From positions 1 through 64,000 of the forward strand of contig NZ_CALPCS010000006.1 in the NCBI RefSeq assembly GCF_943193065.1: a stretch of DNA of 64,000 nt, in the 5' to 3' direction. The stretch comes from Veillonella agrestimuris. Its GTDB lineage: Bacteria > Bacillota > Negativicutes > Veillonellales > Veillonellaceae. The position numbers and the translations under genes were made by a program. Below, in pieces: positions 18,197 to 26,465 of this stretch (within the stretch, counting starts at the first letter, position 1; each line of letters opens with the position of its first letter). The notes beneath the pieces are model-generated. The model did not search any database. It had not been told where the DNA came from and worked only from the letters and a program-made list of their open reading frames with translations.

Positions 18197-18745
18197 CTAA
18201 TCCAAATAAGATCGGAGTATTTCAGGCATAGCCAGCGTAAAATAATCAGCAATCTGATCGACATCCATAGGCTTATCTTTGTGCAGCTGGAGTTCCATCA
18301 TTCCCATCATACCGTAAAAATATGTCCCCACCTGAAATGTTAACTCTGCCAAGTTTTCTATATCTGCATGTGTATCAGTAATATAGGCCAACAATAAATC
18401 GGTGCTCCGTTCTATAACCTTTGTTTTAAAATTAGTCTCCACGGAAAAGTCAACAAGAACAGATTTATAAAAGGATTTTCGTTCCTCCATAATATGTATC
18501 AAATGAATTAACAACTCTTTCCATGTCAGCGTTGACCCTAGTTGTGCATACGCTTGTTCAACTTGATTGATGAAAATCCAATTCACTAAATCGTACTTAT
18601 CTAAAAAGTGGTTATAAAAAGAACGAGATGTCATACCACAATTACTAGCAATAGCCCCTACCGTTATTTTCTGTAGAGGTGTTGTGCGAACCAATTCTAG
18701 TATGGATTCAGCAAATAATTCTTTTGTTGACATACGTTGTACCAT
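18197..18745 (-). CDS. TetR/AcrR-family transcriptional regulator
   Basis: The 182-residue protein has an N-terminal TetR HTH (ILELVRTTPLQKITVGAIASNCGMTSRSFYNHFLDKYDLVNWIF) and a helical C-terminal region of the type linked to DhaS-like TetR_C_8 proteins. The regulated genes are unknown; the neighbours give no clear target. The ATG at 18745 has AAAGGA seven bases upstream, so I prefer it to the ATG at 18766. Confidence 0.88.
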   Translation of the reverse strand: MVQRMSTKELFAESILELVRTTPLQKITVGAIASNCGMTSRSFYNHFLDKYDLVNWIFINQVEQAYAQLGSTLTWKELLIHLIHIMEERKSFYKSVLVDFSVETNFKTKVIERSTDLLLAYITDTHADIENLAELTFQVGTYFYGMMGMMELQLHKDKPMDVDQIADYFTLAMPEILRSYLD

Positions 18746-18802
18746 AACACAATCCTTTGCTCCCATACATTAACGTTACTATAATAGCTTGTATGCTCGT
18801 TT

Positions 18803-19267
18803 CTATGATTGCTTCTTAGCAGGTTCTCTTACGGTACTACTACCTGCATTGACAGTGCTGCGCTGCTGTTTCTTCTGTTCTTCTTCATACTGCGCTACTA
18901 CTGGTGGCGTTACTGGTTTGGCTTGCACGGTGCTTTTCATTTGTCGCGCCGCACGGGTTGCCGCGAGCATACCAGGATTTTTATACAGGGACTGCCCGCT
19001 TTCAGTAGCTAACGGCTGCTCGTGATAGAACACATTAGCATTGTAATAATTGCCTTGGCTCGATACGTCATACCGTAAACCTGCCATAGTATATACCGTA
19101 AAGTTAAGGGCATCAGCAGTGGCTTTCACAGAATCTTGGTCCACATACCAATTATTGCCATTGTACGTGTAGGCGTATACGTCTTGGCGCGCTTCCGCGG
19201 TATGTACAGAAAAACCTATCATAATGGCTATAAAAACAGCCATAACATAAATGTGTCGTATAATCAT
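18803..19267 (-). CDS. small secreted protein of unknown function
   Basis: The 154-residue product has an N-terminal signal peptide (hydrophobic core MAVFIAIMIGFSV, likely cleavage after HTAEA near residue 26). The mature domain of about 75 residues is rich in Tyr, Asn and Val, and a Lys/Gln/Pro-rich tail (from about residue 110) looks disordered. I recognise no family. TGAGG lies four bases before the ATG. Export to the periplasm or cell surface is likely. Confidence 0.68.
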   Translation of the reverse strand: MIIRHIYVMAVFIAIMIGFSVHTAEARQDVYAYTYNGNNWYVDQDSVKATADALNFTVYTMAGLRYDVSSQGNYYNANVFYHEQPLATESGQSLYKNPGMLAATRAARQMKSTVQAKPVTPPVVAQYEEEQKKQQRSTVNAGSSTVREPAKKQS

Positions 19268-19393
19268 AATACCTCACTATAATAGACGATTAACATTAAT
19301 AGAAAAAACGATGAACTACCAAATCGATGATACCTGTACCCCAAAATGTGTACTTAGAAATCAATTTTGCACTATTAATCTAGTAGTATTATA

Positions 19394-20548
19394 TCATATG
19401 TGCTCATCCACCACCGCATCAAGATGATTCATCCTAAACTCCTCTACCACGTCCATAAATCCTTTATGGTGGATGGGGTTCTCGGTCATGCCAAACAGAT
19501 GGCTGGTGCATTCACAGTCGGATGATCCAAATTGTGGTACATCCCATTGAGCCACCTGTCGAACGGCATCTGCCAAAGCGCATTCTACGTGTCTGCTCGT
19601 CCGTATAGGCAGGCCTGCAATCATGTCGCAATGACTGCGGAAGTAATCCATGTGCCAGTGCATTTTCTTCCGTTTCCGCTTGTGTCGTTCGATGCGCTTC
19701 GTCAAATTGGTTTTCGCCGATCCTACGTAGATGTAGTAGCCCGGACGGAATTGCATCATCCCTTTCGACCCTACCTCTAGCTCTAACTCGTGGTCGAGAT
19801 ACATCACCATGAGGTATACGCCACTATCGTGGGCTTCCTTATCTAAAACATGAGGCGCATACACACATTCATGGGCAACACTAGGCATAGTGAAAGTCTC
19901 ATCCCAGGCTACAGCAACGGCTTTCCAGTCAAGACTAGGAGCCACGTCTTGGAAGGTCTTTGCAAACTCTAAATCGGTGTGATAATCTGGTAAGAACCAT
20001 TGTGCCCGATCCCATTGCACGAGGAATAAGACGCCAGTATGGTACCCTTCTTGTTGTAATTCTTGAAGGTGCAGTAAATGCTTTCGACCTCGTTCCGTAA
20101 TAGCATCAGGGAACATAGCTCCTTTGTTGGAAAAGAGGGTACACGATTTCACTTCTAAGAGGAAGTCATCCCCCGCATCATTGGTGAGCAGTAAGTCGAA
20201 TCGCGATTTTCCTACCGTATATTCACGGCGTACTACGCGCCACTCTTCCCAACCGGGAATGAGTTTATGTTCAATCAAATGTTGTGCCACGTCGTTGCTG
20301 TAATTGGTATCTAGCATAATGACTTTTCCATCTCGCTTGATACCAACAACGCGGTATTTCGTTTTTCCATCTGGTTTATGGTGATCCACCACATACATGG
20401 TCACACCAGGAAACAATAATTCCCACATACGCCCCGGATTCGGCAAATGGGCAAGAGCGCTCTCACCATTGACGTCGACGTTCACCACAAAGCGATTCGG
20501 ACGGCTTTGGTATGTCGCTTTCAGCACCGTATCATATAATACTTTCAT
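19394..20548 (-). CDS. sfsA: SfsA nuclease fused to a DUF123 (GIY-YIG-like) domain
   Basis: The 384-residue protein is about 150 residues longer than ordinary SfsA. Residues 1 to about 230 are SfsA (FVVNVDVNGESALAHLPNPGRM, then SRFDLLL and FLLEVKSCTL with a PD-(D/E)XK-like core, and FPDAITERGRKHL). SfsA is a sugar-fermentation-linked DNA/RNA nuclease. Residues about 240-375 are a DUF123 domain: GVYLMVMYL, GYYIYVGSAKTNLTKRIERH, then HWHMDYFRSH and SSDCECTSHLF, a GIY-YIG-like nuclease fold. AAGGAGA precedes the ATG. Confidence 0.9.
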   Translation of the reverse strand: MKVLYDTVLKATYQSRPNRFVVNVDVNGESALAHLPNPGRMWELLFPGVTMYVVDHHKPDGKTKYRVVGIKRDGKVIMLDTNYSNDVAQHLIEHKLIPGWEEWRVVRREYTVGKSRFDLLLTNDAGDDFLLEVKSCTLFSNKGAMFPDAITERGRKHLLHLQELQQEGYHTGVLFLVQWDRAQWFLPDYHTDLEFAKTFQDVAPSLDWKAVAVAWDETFTMPSVAHECVYAPHVLDKEAHDSGVYLMVMYLDHELELEVGSKGMMQFRPGYYIYVGSAKTNLTKRIERHKRKRKKMHWHMDYFRSHCDMIAGLPIRTSRHVECALADAVRQVAQWDVPQFGSSDCECTSHLFGMTENPIHHKGFMDVVEEFRMNHLDAVVDEHI

Positions 20549-20623
20549 TCTATCTCCTTATAGTAAATTTCTTATGTACATCCCTACTATTATACACTAC
20601 CCCCTCCATACACCCTCTATGCA

Positions 20624-20655
20624 CCAAAAAAGGCCGCCTCGTGGGCGACCTTTGG
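20624..20655 (-). terminator. Rho-independent terminator
   Basis: On the minus strand AAGGTCGCC pairs with GGCGGCCTT (one G-U) around CACGA and is followed by TTTTTTGG. It would end transcripts coming leftward from the DUF2922 gene before sfsA. Confidence 0.85.
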
Positions 20656-20771
20656 GCATCTCCATTCAGACGCAGTGAAGATACATGGTGATAAGTATGT
20701 AATTGTTTGTTATGTAGTTGTTGTATGGTTTGCTTGTAAGGTATGTTGTGGTTTATATTGTGCGAGGATCG

Positions 20772-20906
20772 CTTGCATCTATGGGGGTAGATGCAAGTGG
20801 ATGAAAGTAAGTCATTCATCATCACTGCAACGATTGTTCCGAGATAAATTACAAAATGGACTTGTGCAGTTCATAGATAGTTTGCCTATGCACAATTTTG
20901 TGCATA
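20772..20906. repeat. two perfect palindromes in the 20549-20917 gap
   Basis: This 369-base gap holds no gene I can support. CTTGCATCTA (20772-20781) pairs with TAGATGCAAG (20788-20797) around TGGGGG. TATGCACAA (20887-20895) pairs with TTGTGCATA (20898-20906), just after the DUF2922 stop. Neither has a U tract, so they could be regulatory sites or RNA-processing hairpins. Confidence 0.6.
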
Positions 20907-20917
20907 AGTTGTAGCCG

Positions 20918-21139
20918 TTATACTAACGGTGTTGTTTGAGTTGTTACTTCGTTAGCGCTAATGAATTTAGATAATTCAGTATCGCCAGCGCCAAGCACGA
21001 CTTTGTGAGCTAAGAGCACATTTGCCGCTTTTCGAGCTTCTGCCAAAGTCAATCCTGCGCGTGGTGCGCTAATGCTAATGGACGTATTTTTGCCGTCCAC
21101 TGTAGTAAATTTAAGATATACTACGCGTTTATCTGCCAT
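20918..21139 (-). CDS. DUF2922 family protein
   Basis: The 73-residue protein fits DUF2922: KRVVYLKFTTVDGKNTSISISAPRAGLT followed by a helix and a short C-terminal strand. In many Firmicutes a DUF2922 gene sits next to a DUF1659 gene, as here, and both are thought to be small structural or binding proteins of unknown role. AAAGGAGGACATACA gives a strong ribosome site. The 102-base gap to the next gene suggests a two-gene operon. Confidence 0.82.
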   Translation of the reverse strand: MADKRVVYLKFTTVDGKNTSISISAPRAGLTLAEARKAANVLLAHKVVLGAGDTELSKFISANEVTTQTTPLV

Positions 21140-21240
21140 TGTATGTCCTCCTTTCCCAGCGTATCTGGCCTACCTATAATCCTAGAGAGGGTACTTTCAT
21201 CCTCACTGGTGACGGCCACGGTGCTGTTATAATGGATCCC

Positions 21241-21447
21241 TTATTCACCAAGGGACACTTCGTTGATGCGGTACACGTCAACCATGTCGTAGCTGTACAA
21301 TTCAGCCAAGGCAGCGCCTACCGTTTGGATTGCTGCATCAGTAGTGTCTTCCGCAATACGTGTGAAAGTAACGTCTTTATATTTCGGTTCATCTTCTGTA
21401 CCGATATTAAAACGCAATACTAATTTCGTACGTTTCAGTTCAACCAT
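21241..21447 (-). CDS. DUF1659 family protein
   Basis: The 68-residue protein matches DUF1659 (LKRTKLVLRFNIGTEDEPKY, an ARIAEDTTDAAIQ-like helix and a YRINEVSL end). Its function is unknown. The start at 21447 follows the near-perfect Shine-Dalgarno AAAGGAGGTGATCAG; the longer reading would begin inside that site. It precedes DUF2922 on the same strand, the usual order for this pair. Confidence 0.8.
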   Translation of the reverse strand: MVELKRTKLVLRFNIGTEDEPKYKDVTFTRIAEDTTDAAIQTVGAALAELYSYDMVDVYRINEVSLGE

Positions 21448-21527
21448 CTGATCACCTCCTTTCACCTATATACATTCCTGAAAGGTCACAGTGACAATGG
21501 CTTTCACAGGGATTAGTACAATATTAA

Positions 21528-21543
21528 TGTTTCACGTGAAAAA
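21528..21543. promoter_or_regulatory. parS-like site with one mismatch
   Basis: TGTTTCACGTGAAAAA differs at one base from the consensus parS palindrome TGTTTCACGTGAAACA. It lies in the gap between the DUF1659 gene and the reductase gene, about 26 kb from oriC. ParB usually tolerates few changes, so binding is possible but weaker. Confidence 0.6.
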
Positions 21544-21773
21544 ATACCCTTAATTCATCAATCAAGGGTATAATAATAGAGGATTTGCTATATTTATTAT
21601 TTTTGTAGCTTAAGATACATTATTTTTTGGAAAAATAGTTTATACTAAGTACAAAGAAAGAAACACGGCACACAACAGACAACGAGTCTACGCCGTGCAC
21701 GAGTATCCTAAGGATACATCAGATGATATAACATATAAGAATTAACATCGGTTACGATAGAATAGAGGTTTTT
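21544..21773. promoter_or_regulatory. leader of the reductase gene with three inverted repeats
   Basis: ATACCCTT (21544-) pairs with AAGGGTAT near 21571. A TATACT -10-like element lies near 21640. CACGGC (21664-21669) pairs with GCCGTG (21692-21697), and TATCCTAAGGATA (21704-21716) is a perfect palindrome. These lie upstream of the reductase ATG and suggest regulation at the DNA or RNA level. The ATG at 21774 has only a weak purine-rich site (AGAGG) before it. Confidence 0.4.
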
Positions 21774-22820
21774 ATGGCACAAGTAGCAGGTAATTTACAA
21801 CGCATTCGAAATGGGGAGCGCCGGTATGCAATTACACCGCGCATTCCTGCTGGTTTCATTCAACCGGAGCAATTGCAAAAATATATCGACGTAGCTAATA
21901 CATTCGGCGCCGTATTGAAATTAACAGGCAGCCAACGCATTATGATTACGAATTTGAAAGCAGAGGACGTGGAGAAAGCGTGGGAGATGCTCGGTATGGA
22001 TCCAAGTTATCCTATGTCCAACCGCGTGCGCAGCGTCAAAATTTGTCCTGGTACGACCTTCTGCAAACGAGCAAAACAAGACAGCGTAAAACTAGGCATG
22101 CAAATTGAAAGAAAATATATTTCTAAAGAAATGCCAAGCAAAATGAAAATCGGTGTCTCTGGTTGCCCGAATTCCTGTTCTGAAAGCGTTATGAAAGATA
22201 TTGGTGTCATCGGTACTGTCGATGGCTGGCAAGTCTACGCTGGCGGTAGCGGCGGTGCGCACCCTCGCTTTGGCGATTTCATTGCTGCTGTAGCGACAGA
22301 AAAAGAAGCGCTCCAACTAGTGGACCGCATCATCGAATATTACAAAGCCCATGCTCAAATCGAGCGCATGGGGCAATTCATTGACCGCATCGGCATCGAC
22401 GCGTTTAAAACAGCTGTGCTTGAAGACTTTGAAGGCAATGCTGTAACAGATGCAACAGCTATCGGTGCCTTTGCCGGCGGTGCTAGCTTTGGTACAGCAG
22501 GCAGTACAGTTTCTAGCTCCAGTGCTAGTGCTATGAATGCTCCTGGTGCTTCTGACTCCAACGGTGCAGTCGATTCTGGCGCTGGCCCTGAAATAGTGAC
22601 TCCTCACTTAACAGCAGGTGATGCAATTAACGAAAACACCATCATCCGGGACATCGTCGATACGTACCCGGATCTAGTGCCTGTATTACAAGGCATCGGC
22701 ATGGGCTGCCTTGGTTGCCCATCGTCCACATCGGAACCATTGTGGCAAGCCGCTGAAATCCACGGCTTCAACGTATACGATTTGATTGAGAAATTAGAAA
22801 CAGCTCGCAAAGGCGCGTAA
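21774..22820 (+). CDS. sulfite/nitrite reductase-like protein with DUF1858 C-terminus
   Basis: The 348-residue protein has a sirohaem/4Fe-4S reductase half: LKLTGSQRIMITNL near residues 50-60, CPGTTFCKRAK and SGCPNSCSES, together giving the C-x5-C and C-x3-C ligand pattern. A Ser/Ala/Gly-rich linker of about 50 residues follows, then a DUF1858 module (IIRDIVDTYPDLVPVL, GMGCLGCPSS, with a CxxC). DUF1858 often accompanies hybrid-cluster and ScdA-type redox proteins. The true substrate is unknown; small monomers of this kind are not full assimilatory reductases. It heads a plus-strand group with the next two genes. Confidence 0.8.
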   Translation: MAQVAGNLQRIRNGERRYAITPRIPAGFIQPEQLQKYIDVANTFGAVLKLTGSQRIMITNLKAEDVEKAWEMLGMDPSYPMSNRVRSVKICPGTTFCKRAKQDSVKLGMQIERKYISKEMPSKMKIGVSGCPNSCSESVMKDIGVIGTVDGWQVYAGGSGGAHPRFGDFIAAVATEKEALQLVDRIIEYYKAHAQIERMGQFIDRIGIDAFKTAVLEDFEGNAVTDATAIGAFAGGASFGTAGSTVSSSSASAMNAPGASDSNGAVDSGAGPEIVTPHLTAGDAINENTIIRDIVDTYPDLVPVLQGIGMGCLGCPSSTSEPLWQAAEIHGFNVYDLIEKLETARKGA

Positions 22821-22936
22821 TTCACGTGTAATTCGAAGAACTATAATACACCGCATAATATGACAACACTCGCTATAGCAAGCCAAAGAGTTACGTCATA
22901 GACAATCGCCAAAGAGCATTGATATAAGGAGGTCCT

Positions 22937-23605
22937 ATGTCCGCATTTTTAGGTCATATTCACCATTGGTTATATAAGAAAATTCAATTATTAGTAGAAC
23001 GAGAACAATTGATTCTGGAAAAGACGCGCAATGTGGTAGATGATTTGGCTGATGAACTTCACGCCATTTCCGTCGATACTTACGGTGCCCCTATTGATCC
23101 AGCATTGCCATTGGCAGACATCATCGACCACGATAACATTCACGGTTGGTTGTCCAAACAAATCAACGTGGCATCCGTTCGCGAAGCGGCTTTCATTAAA
23201 GACATGCTAGACACGAATTCCGGCGATAAAGGCGTTCTCGTTGTAGCTGCTATTCTCGATGCCTTCGCTACACAAGGCCACGCGGCTGGCGTAGTGGCAA
23301 AAGAGGACTTGAAAGAAACCTCTGCTCCAGCCATTTACAACGCGTTACAAAACTTCTACGTTAATGGCATGCCTTGCGACGGCGGCGACACCGTTGTGGA
23401 AGACAGTGCTGAAACGTTCAGCTGGGTTGGCGACCATCGCCTCCAAACCCCATACTGGCGCACAGCCGGCGTAGACCCGCAATTCATGCAGCTCGCTTAC
23501 AAAACATGGTTCGAAGCCTTTGTGAAAGCCATCGCTCCTGATTTCGAGCTCGTCACACTAGACAATAACGGCACACCACTGTACAGCATTAAGAAAGTAG
23601 CGTAA
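22937..23605 (+). CDS. protein of unknown function, reductase neighbour
   Basis: The 222-residue protein has no signal peptide and no membrane helix. I do not recognise its family. It is mostly helical and begins with His-rich GHIHHWLYKK. It contains conserved-looking polar blocks (ALPLADIIDHDNIHGWLSKQ, VREAAFIKDMLDTNSG, WRTAGVDPQFMQLAYKTWFEA). Its only cysteine is in GMPCDGGD. GGAGG lies five bases before the ATG. It is on the same strand as the reductase and cupin genes and may serve the same redox function, which is inference. Confidence 0.65.
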   Translation: MSAFLGHIHHWLYKKIQLLVEREQLILEKTRNVVDDLADELHAISVDTYGAPIDPALPLADIIDHDNIHGWLSKQINVASVREAAFIKDMLDTNSGDKGVLVVAAILDAFATQGHAAGVVAKEDLKETSAPAIYNALQNFYVNGMPCDGGDTVVEDSAETFSWVGDHRLQTPYWRTAGVDPQFMQLAYKTWFEAFVKAIAPDFELVTLDNNGTPLYSIKKVA

Positions 23606-23677
23606 CTATTAATAATTTATCCCTATGCTATAAAAATTTTCACCTATATTTCCTCGTAATACACAGGAGGTACAACT

Positions 23678-23962
23678 ATGAACGGCACAGTAAAACAAGA
23701 ACTAGGTGTATTATTCGAAGGTCCTAATTACGTGGTCGTCAAAAAAGGCGGCGTAGCAGGCGACCAAGTAGAAAAACACAATCACCCAGAAGCTAATGTC
23801 ATCTTCACAGTCGTAAAAGGTAAAGTACAAGTCTTCCTCAACGAAACAGAAGAACACCTACTCACACCAGGCCAAGTACTTCAGTTCAACGGCGATAACT
23901 ACATTCAAGCAACGCTTATGGAAGATAGCGAGTTTATCGTAAATCTTATTAGAAAGCCCTAA
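23678..23962 (+). CDS. small cupin-domain protein
   Basis: The 94-residue single-domain protein has the cupin motif: EKHNHPEANVIFTVVKGKV, in which the two His and the Glu can bind a metal, followed by LTPGQVLQFNGDNY. Such small cupins bind metals, sugars or small acids and act as enzymes or sensors; the role here is unknown. CAGGAGG lies seven bases before the ATG. It is the last gene of the reductase group and is followed by a strong terminator. Confidence 0.85.
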   Translation: MNGTVKQELGVLFEGPNYVVVKKGGVAGDQVEKHNHPEANVIFTVVKGKVQVFLNETEEHLLTPGQVLQFNGDNYIQATLMEDSEFIVNLIRKP

Positions 23963-24007
23963 ATTCTGCTAATTCTATGATGTAACAGATTTATACGTTA
24001 TAGCACT

Positions 24008-24092
24008 AAAAAAGATACCCCTGCAAAAGCGACTTTGACCCTGCCGAATAGGCAGACCCGGTCAGTGGAGCTTTTGCGGGGGTATCTTTTTT
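24008..24092. terminator. large bidirectional terminator with conserved inner motif (copy 1)
   Basis: AAAAAAGATACCCC... (24008-24030) pairs with ...GGGGTATCTTTTTT (24070-24092) in a 23-bp stem with one G-U pair. Inside are two nested stems, TGACC/GGTCA and CTGCC/GGCAG. It lies between the convergent cupin and skp genes. The inner sequence TTTGACC-x-TGCC with GGCAGA and GGTC recurs at 58139-58216 inside a different outer stem. Confidence 0.88.
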
Positions 24093-24110
24093 ACCCTAAA
24101 GAAAGGAAAA

Positions 24111-24572
24111 TTATTTAGCGCGTACGCGTTTAATTACTTCATCTGTAATATTTTCAATGCGGCTATTACCGTCAGCAGCGCGGATTGTGTATGGGTCGTC
24201 AAGTACTACGTCCATTTTTTTCTCTACGCGGATAGCTTCGATTGTGTTGTGAATGTTTTGCATCATTGGTTGAGCAATTTTGTTCACTTCATCGTTTTCT
24301 TTTTGTAACAATGGTGCTACGGATTTATTGAATTCAGCTTCTGCTTGAGCTTGATCTTTAATTTTATCAATCTCTTGCATTTTTTTCTCGATTTGTGGGC
24401 GGTATTGAGCGTCTACTTGTTTCATTTGCATTTCAAGCGCGCCGTAACCAGGATAGCTATTTACAACTTGGCTCATTTGTACTACGCCAATATTAGCTGC
24501 ACTAGCTACTGCAGCAGTAGCAGAAACAGCGCCTACAACTGCTAGCGTTGTTAATGTTTTAGTCAATTTCAT
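24111..24572 (-). CDS. skp: Skp/OmpH-family periplasmic chaperone
   Basis: The 153-residue protein has a signal peptide (MKLTKTLTTLAVVGAVSATA, cleavage after ASA near residue 26). A Skp-type domain follows: IGVVQMSQVVNSYPGYG, a long charged coiled coil (about 50-100) and a short C-terminal strand with MDVVLDD. Skp holds unfolded outer-membrane proteins in the periplasm, which supports a diderm cell envelope. It is a single gene with GGAGG before the ATG. Confidence 0.88.
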   Translation of the reverse strand: MKLTKTLTTLAVVGAVSATAAVASAANIGVVQMSQVVNSYPGYGALEMQMKQVDAQYRPQIEKKMQEIDKIKDQAQAEAEFNKSVAPLLQKENDEVNKIAQPMMQNIHNTIEAIRVEKKMDVVLDDPYTIRAADGNSRIENITDEVIKRVRAK

Positions 24573-24773
24573 CTGAGATCCTCCTCAATATATAGTATGC
24601 TATGGCATGCATAACGAACTACATCTACTATATCAAATCATTATGATTTTAACAAGCCATAACAATATACTCTACTATATCATAGTTCATTTAAGTTGTA
24701 TACTACTAAACACAAGAATTTGTGTTCTATAGGATTCAAAAATTTGATAGCAAGAGTAGAAATAATTGGCCAC

Positions 24774-24804
24774 AAAAAGGACTCATAAATTATGAGTCCT
24801 TTTT
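24774..24804 (-). terminator. terminator downstream of gerW
   Basis: AAAAAGGACTCATAA pairs with TTATGAGTCCTTTTT almost perfectly, just after the gerW stop on the minus strand, and ends in a run of T on that strand. Confidence 0.88.
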
Positions 24805-24809
24805 GTACA

Positions 24810-25190
24810 TTATTGTGCGTCATCGTTGATGTAAATATATTTGTCAGATTTCAATTTAGACACCAAATCAGGCACTAAACCAATCAAGCGGTCAAAGCTG
24901 CTGCTGTATGGGTTTCCTTTAATGTTGAACAGTTCAATGCGGTCCCCTTTAATAACGAGAACAGCGCTTGGCTCCATGCGAGCACCGCCACCACCGCCGC
25001 CGCTTTCACCATTTTTAGCAGCGTTGTTGTGATTTGTATTCGTACCGAAACCGAAGGTGACGTCCACGAAAGGCACTAATGTAGTGTCACCGATTTGCAC
25101 CGCTTCACCAACTACAGTTTCCACCTTAATCATATTTTTGAACTTTTCAAAAAGGGTTTCCAAATTTTCTTTTACATTGCTAGTATCCAT
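24810..25190 (-). CDS. gerW: GerW/YtfJ family protein
   Basis: The 126-residue protein matches GerW (YtfJ): VKENLETLFEKFKNMIKVETVVGEAVQIGDTTLVP, a VTFGFG turn, a Gly-rich loop, PSAVLVIKGDRIELF and a C-terminal helix. In Bacillus GerW aids spore germination, but the family occurs in non-sporulating Firmicutes. Here it stays with the DUF2953 gene upstream, the same order as ytfI-ytfJ in Bacillus. GGGAGG lies seven bases before the chosen ATG; two more ATG codons directly upstream are alternatives. Confidence 0.88.
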   Translation of the reverse strand: MDTSNVKENLETLFEKFKNMIKVETVVGEAVQIGDTTLVPFVDVTFGFGTNTNHNNAAKNGESGGGGGGARMEPSAVLVIKGDRIELFNIKGNPYSSSFDRLIGLVPDLVSKLKSDKYIYINDDAQ

Positions 25191-25316
25191 CATCATACCT
25201 CCCGGTCTACTTTCTATTGCGGAACGTCTCTCATTCCTAATTATATCACGAATCTCTAATCGTTCGTGCATCTACAAGCTTTCATGCATCTGACTTCGTT
25301 CGTACATCTGTCAGCT

Positions 25317-26444
25317 TTATTCAGCACTGGCTGTGCCTAATTGTTCAGCCTCTAAGGCAGCTAAGATTTTCGCTTCTTTTCGTTTAATCCAGAGGACGCG
25401 TATAGTGTCTCCTATGAAAGATCGCATCGGTTTTGACAACAAGAATCGTGTGCCATGCCAAGCTAACACGCCAAGGACGATACGGCCTTTGATATGACCG
25501 CTCCCTTCTGTTTGAAAGCGCATATAGTCGATATTGATATCTTTCGTCGCTTCTGGCCAAATGGTGTACATAGCAGCCGCCAACATGCCGTTTTTATAAG
25601 GATCACCTAAGCCGATGAGGCCTTCTAAATAGATATCCCCCGGCTTCGCATGGTTCGTACATCGCTTGCCAACCAATAATAACTGACGCCACAACTCTAC
25701 ATTCGTTACATGTTTCATAAACCAGAACGTCGGAATCTCTGATTTAAAGCTCGCCACAGGGTCATTTGGATCAGGCCCCTGAAAGCGCTCTACAACGGAG
25801 TCTTTCAAGGTCTTAATTTTAGTCAACACGCCACCTTTTACGGTGCCGTCTTCGTTGAAACTCACTTGTGTTACTACTTCATCGTCCTCAGCTGCTGACA
25901 GCTCATCCCCCGTCACAACACGCTGTATATTATTTGTAGACGGTTCAACTGTGCCCGTTCTTTGCGTACTTCCATCAGCAACGGTACCATCAGTAGATGC
26001 CATGTCTTCGCTAGCAAAGGTTGTATCCGCAGTACTGCTTGCAGATGTATCCATAGTGGCGCTCGGCGCTGTCGGTCCTGTACCTTCCCCAGACATGGCT
26101 TTCATCATTGCCTCTGCTTGAGCCGCCATAGGATCGTTGTCGAGTTCGGCCATGGCCGCTTGGTACTCTTCGTCTACCCGCTGTTCTAGCCACTCTTCGT
26201 AGTCTTTCACAGGGCCGATTTTCTGTTGCCCTAAAATGTACAGTTCCTTGAAAAACGGTTTATTCTGAAAGTACGCTAAACGCAGCGATAGGACGCGCCA
26301 CAGCCATTTGATGGACAGTTCTACACGATATGGCGTGCGGCCATTAAATTCTAAGCTATATGTGATGGGCGTTAGCAAAATAATTAGTATGAGCGCTATT
26401 AGTATGAGCACTATGACGAGTGCTATCATAGCGATTGTACTCAA
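25317..26444 (-). CDS. DUF2953 membrane protein (YtfI-like)
   Basis: The product of about 375 residues has one N-terminal membrane helix (about 6-27) and a cytosolic region. A variable, acidic, Ser/Thr/Ala-rich stretch (about 100-230) is probably disordered. A conserved DUF2953 part follows, with YLEGLIGLGDPYKNGMLAAAMYTIWP. It lies directly before gerW. The ribosome site AGGAGG sits eight bases before a TTG at 26444, but only two bases before an ATG at 26450, so a TTG start is likely; the difference is two residues. Confidence 0.78.
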   Translation of the reverse strand: MSTIAMIALVIVLILIALILIILLTPITYSLEFNGRTPYRVELSIKWLWRVLSLRLAYFQNKPFFKELYILGQQKIGPVKDYEEWLEQRVDEEYQAAMAELDNDPMAAQAEAMMKAMSGEGTGPTAPSATMDTSASSTADTTFASEDMASTDGTVADGSTQRTGTVEPSTNNIQRVVTGDELSAAEDDEVVTQVSFNEDGTVKGGVLTKIKTLKDSVVERFQGPDPNDPVASFKSEIPTFWFMKHVTNVELWRQLLLVGKRCTNHAKPGDIYLEGLIGLGDPYKNGMLAAAMYTIWPEATKDINIDYMRFQTEGSGHIKGRIVLGVLAWHGTRFLLSKPMRSFIGDTIRVLWIKRKEAKILAALEAEQLGTASAE

Positions 26445-26465
26445 CCGCATCACCTCCTATATTAC

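Noticed and set aside
20675..20914. Plus-strand open frame of 79 codons
   Set aside because: No ribosome site or protein-like composition, and it covers two perfect palindromes. I treat it as non-coding.
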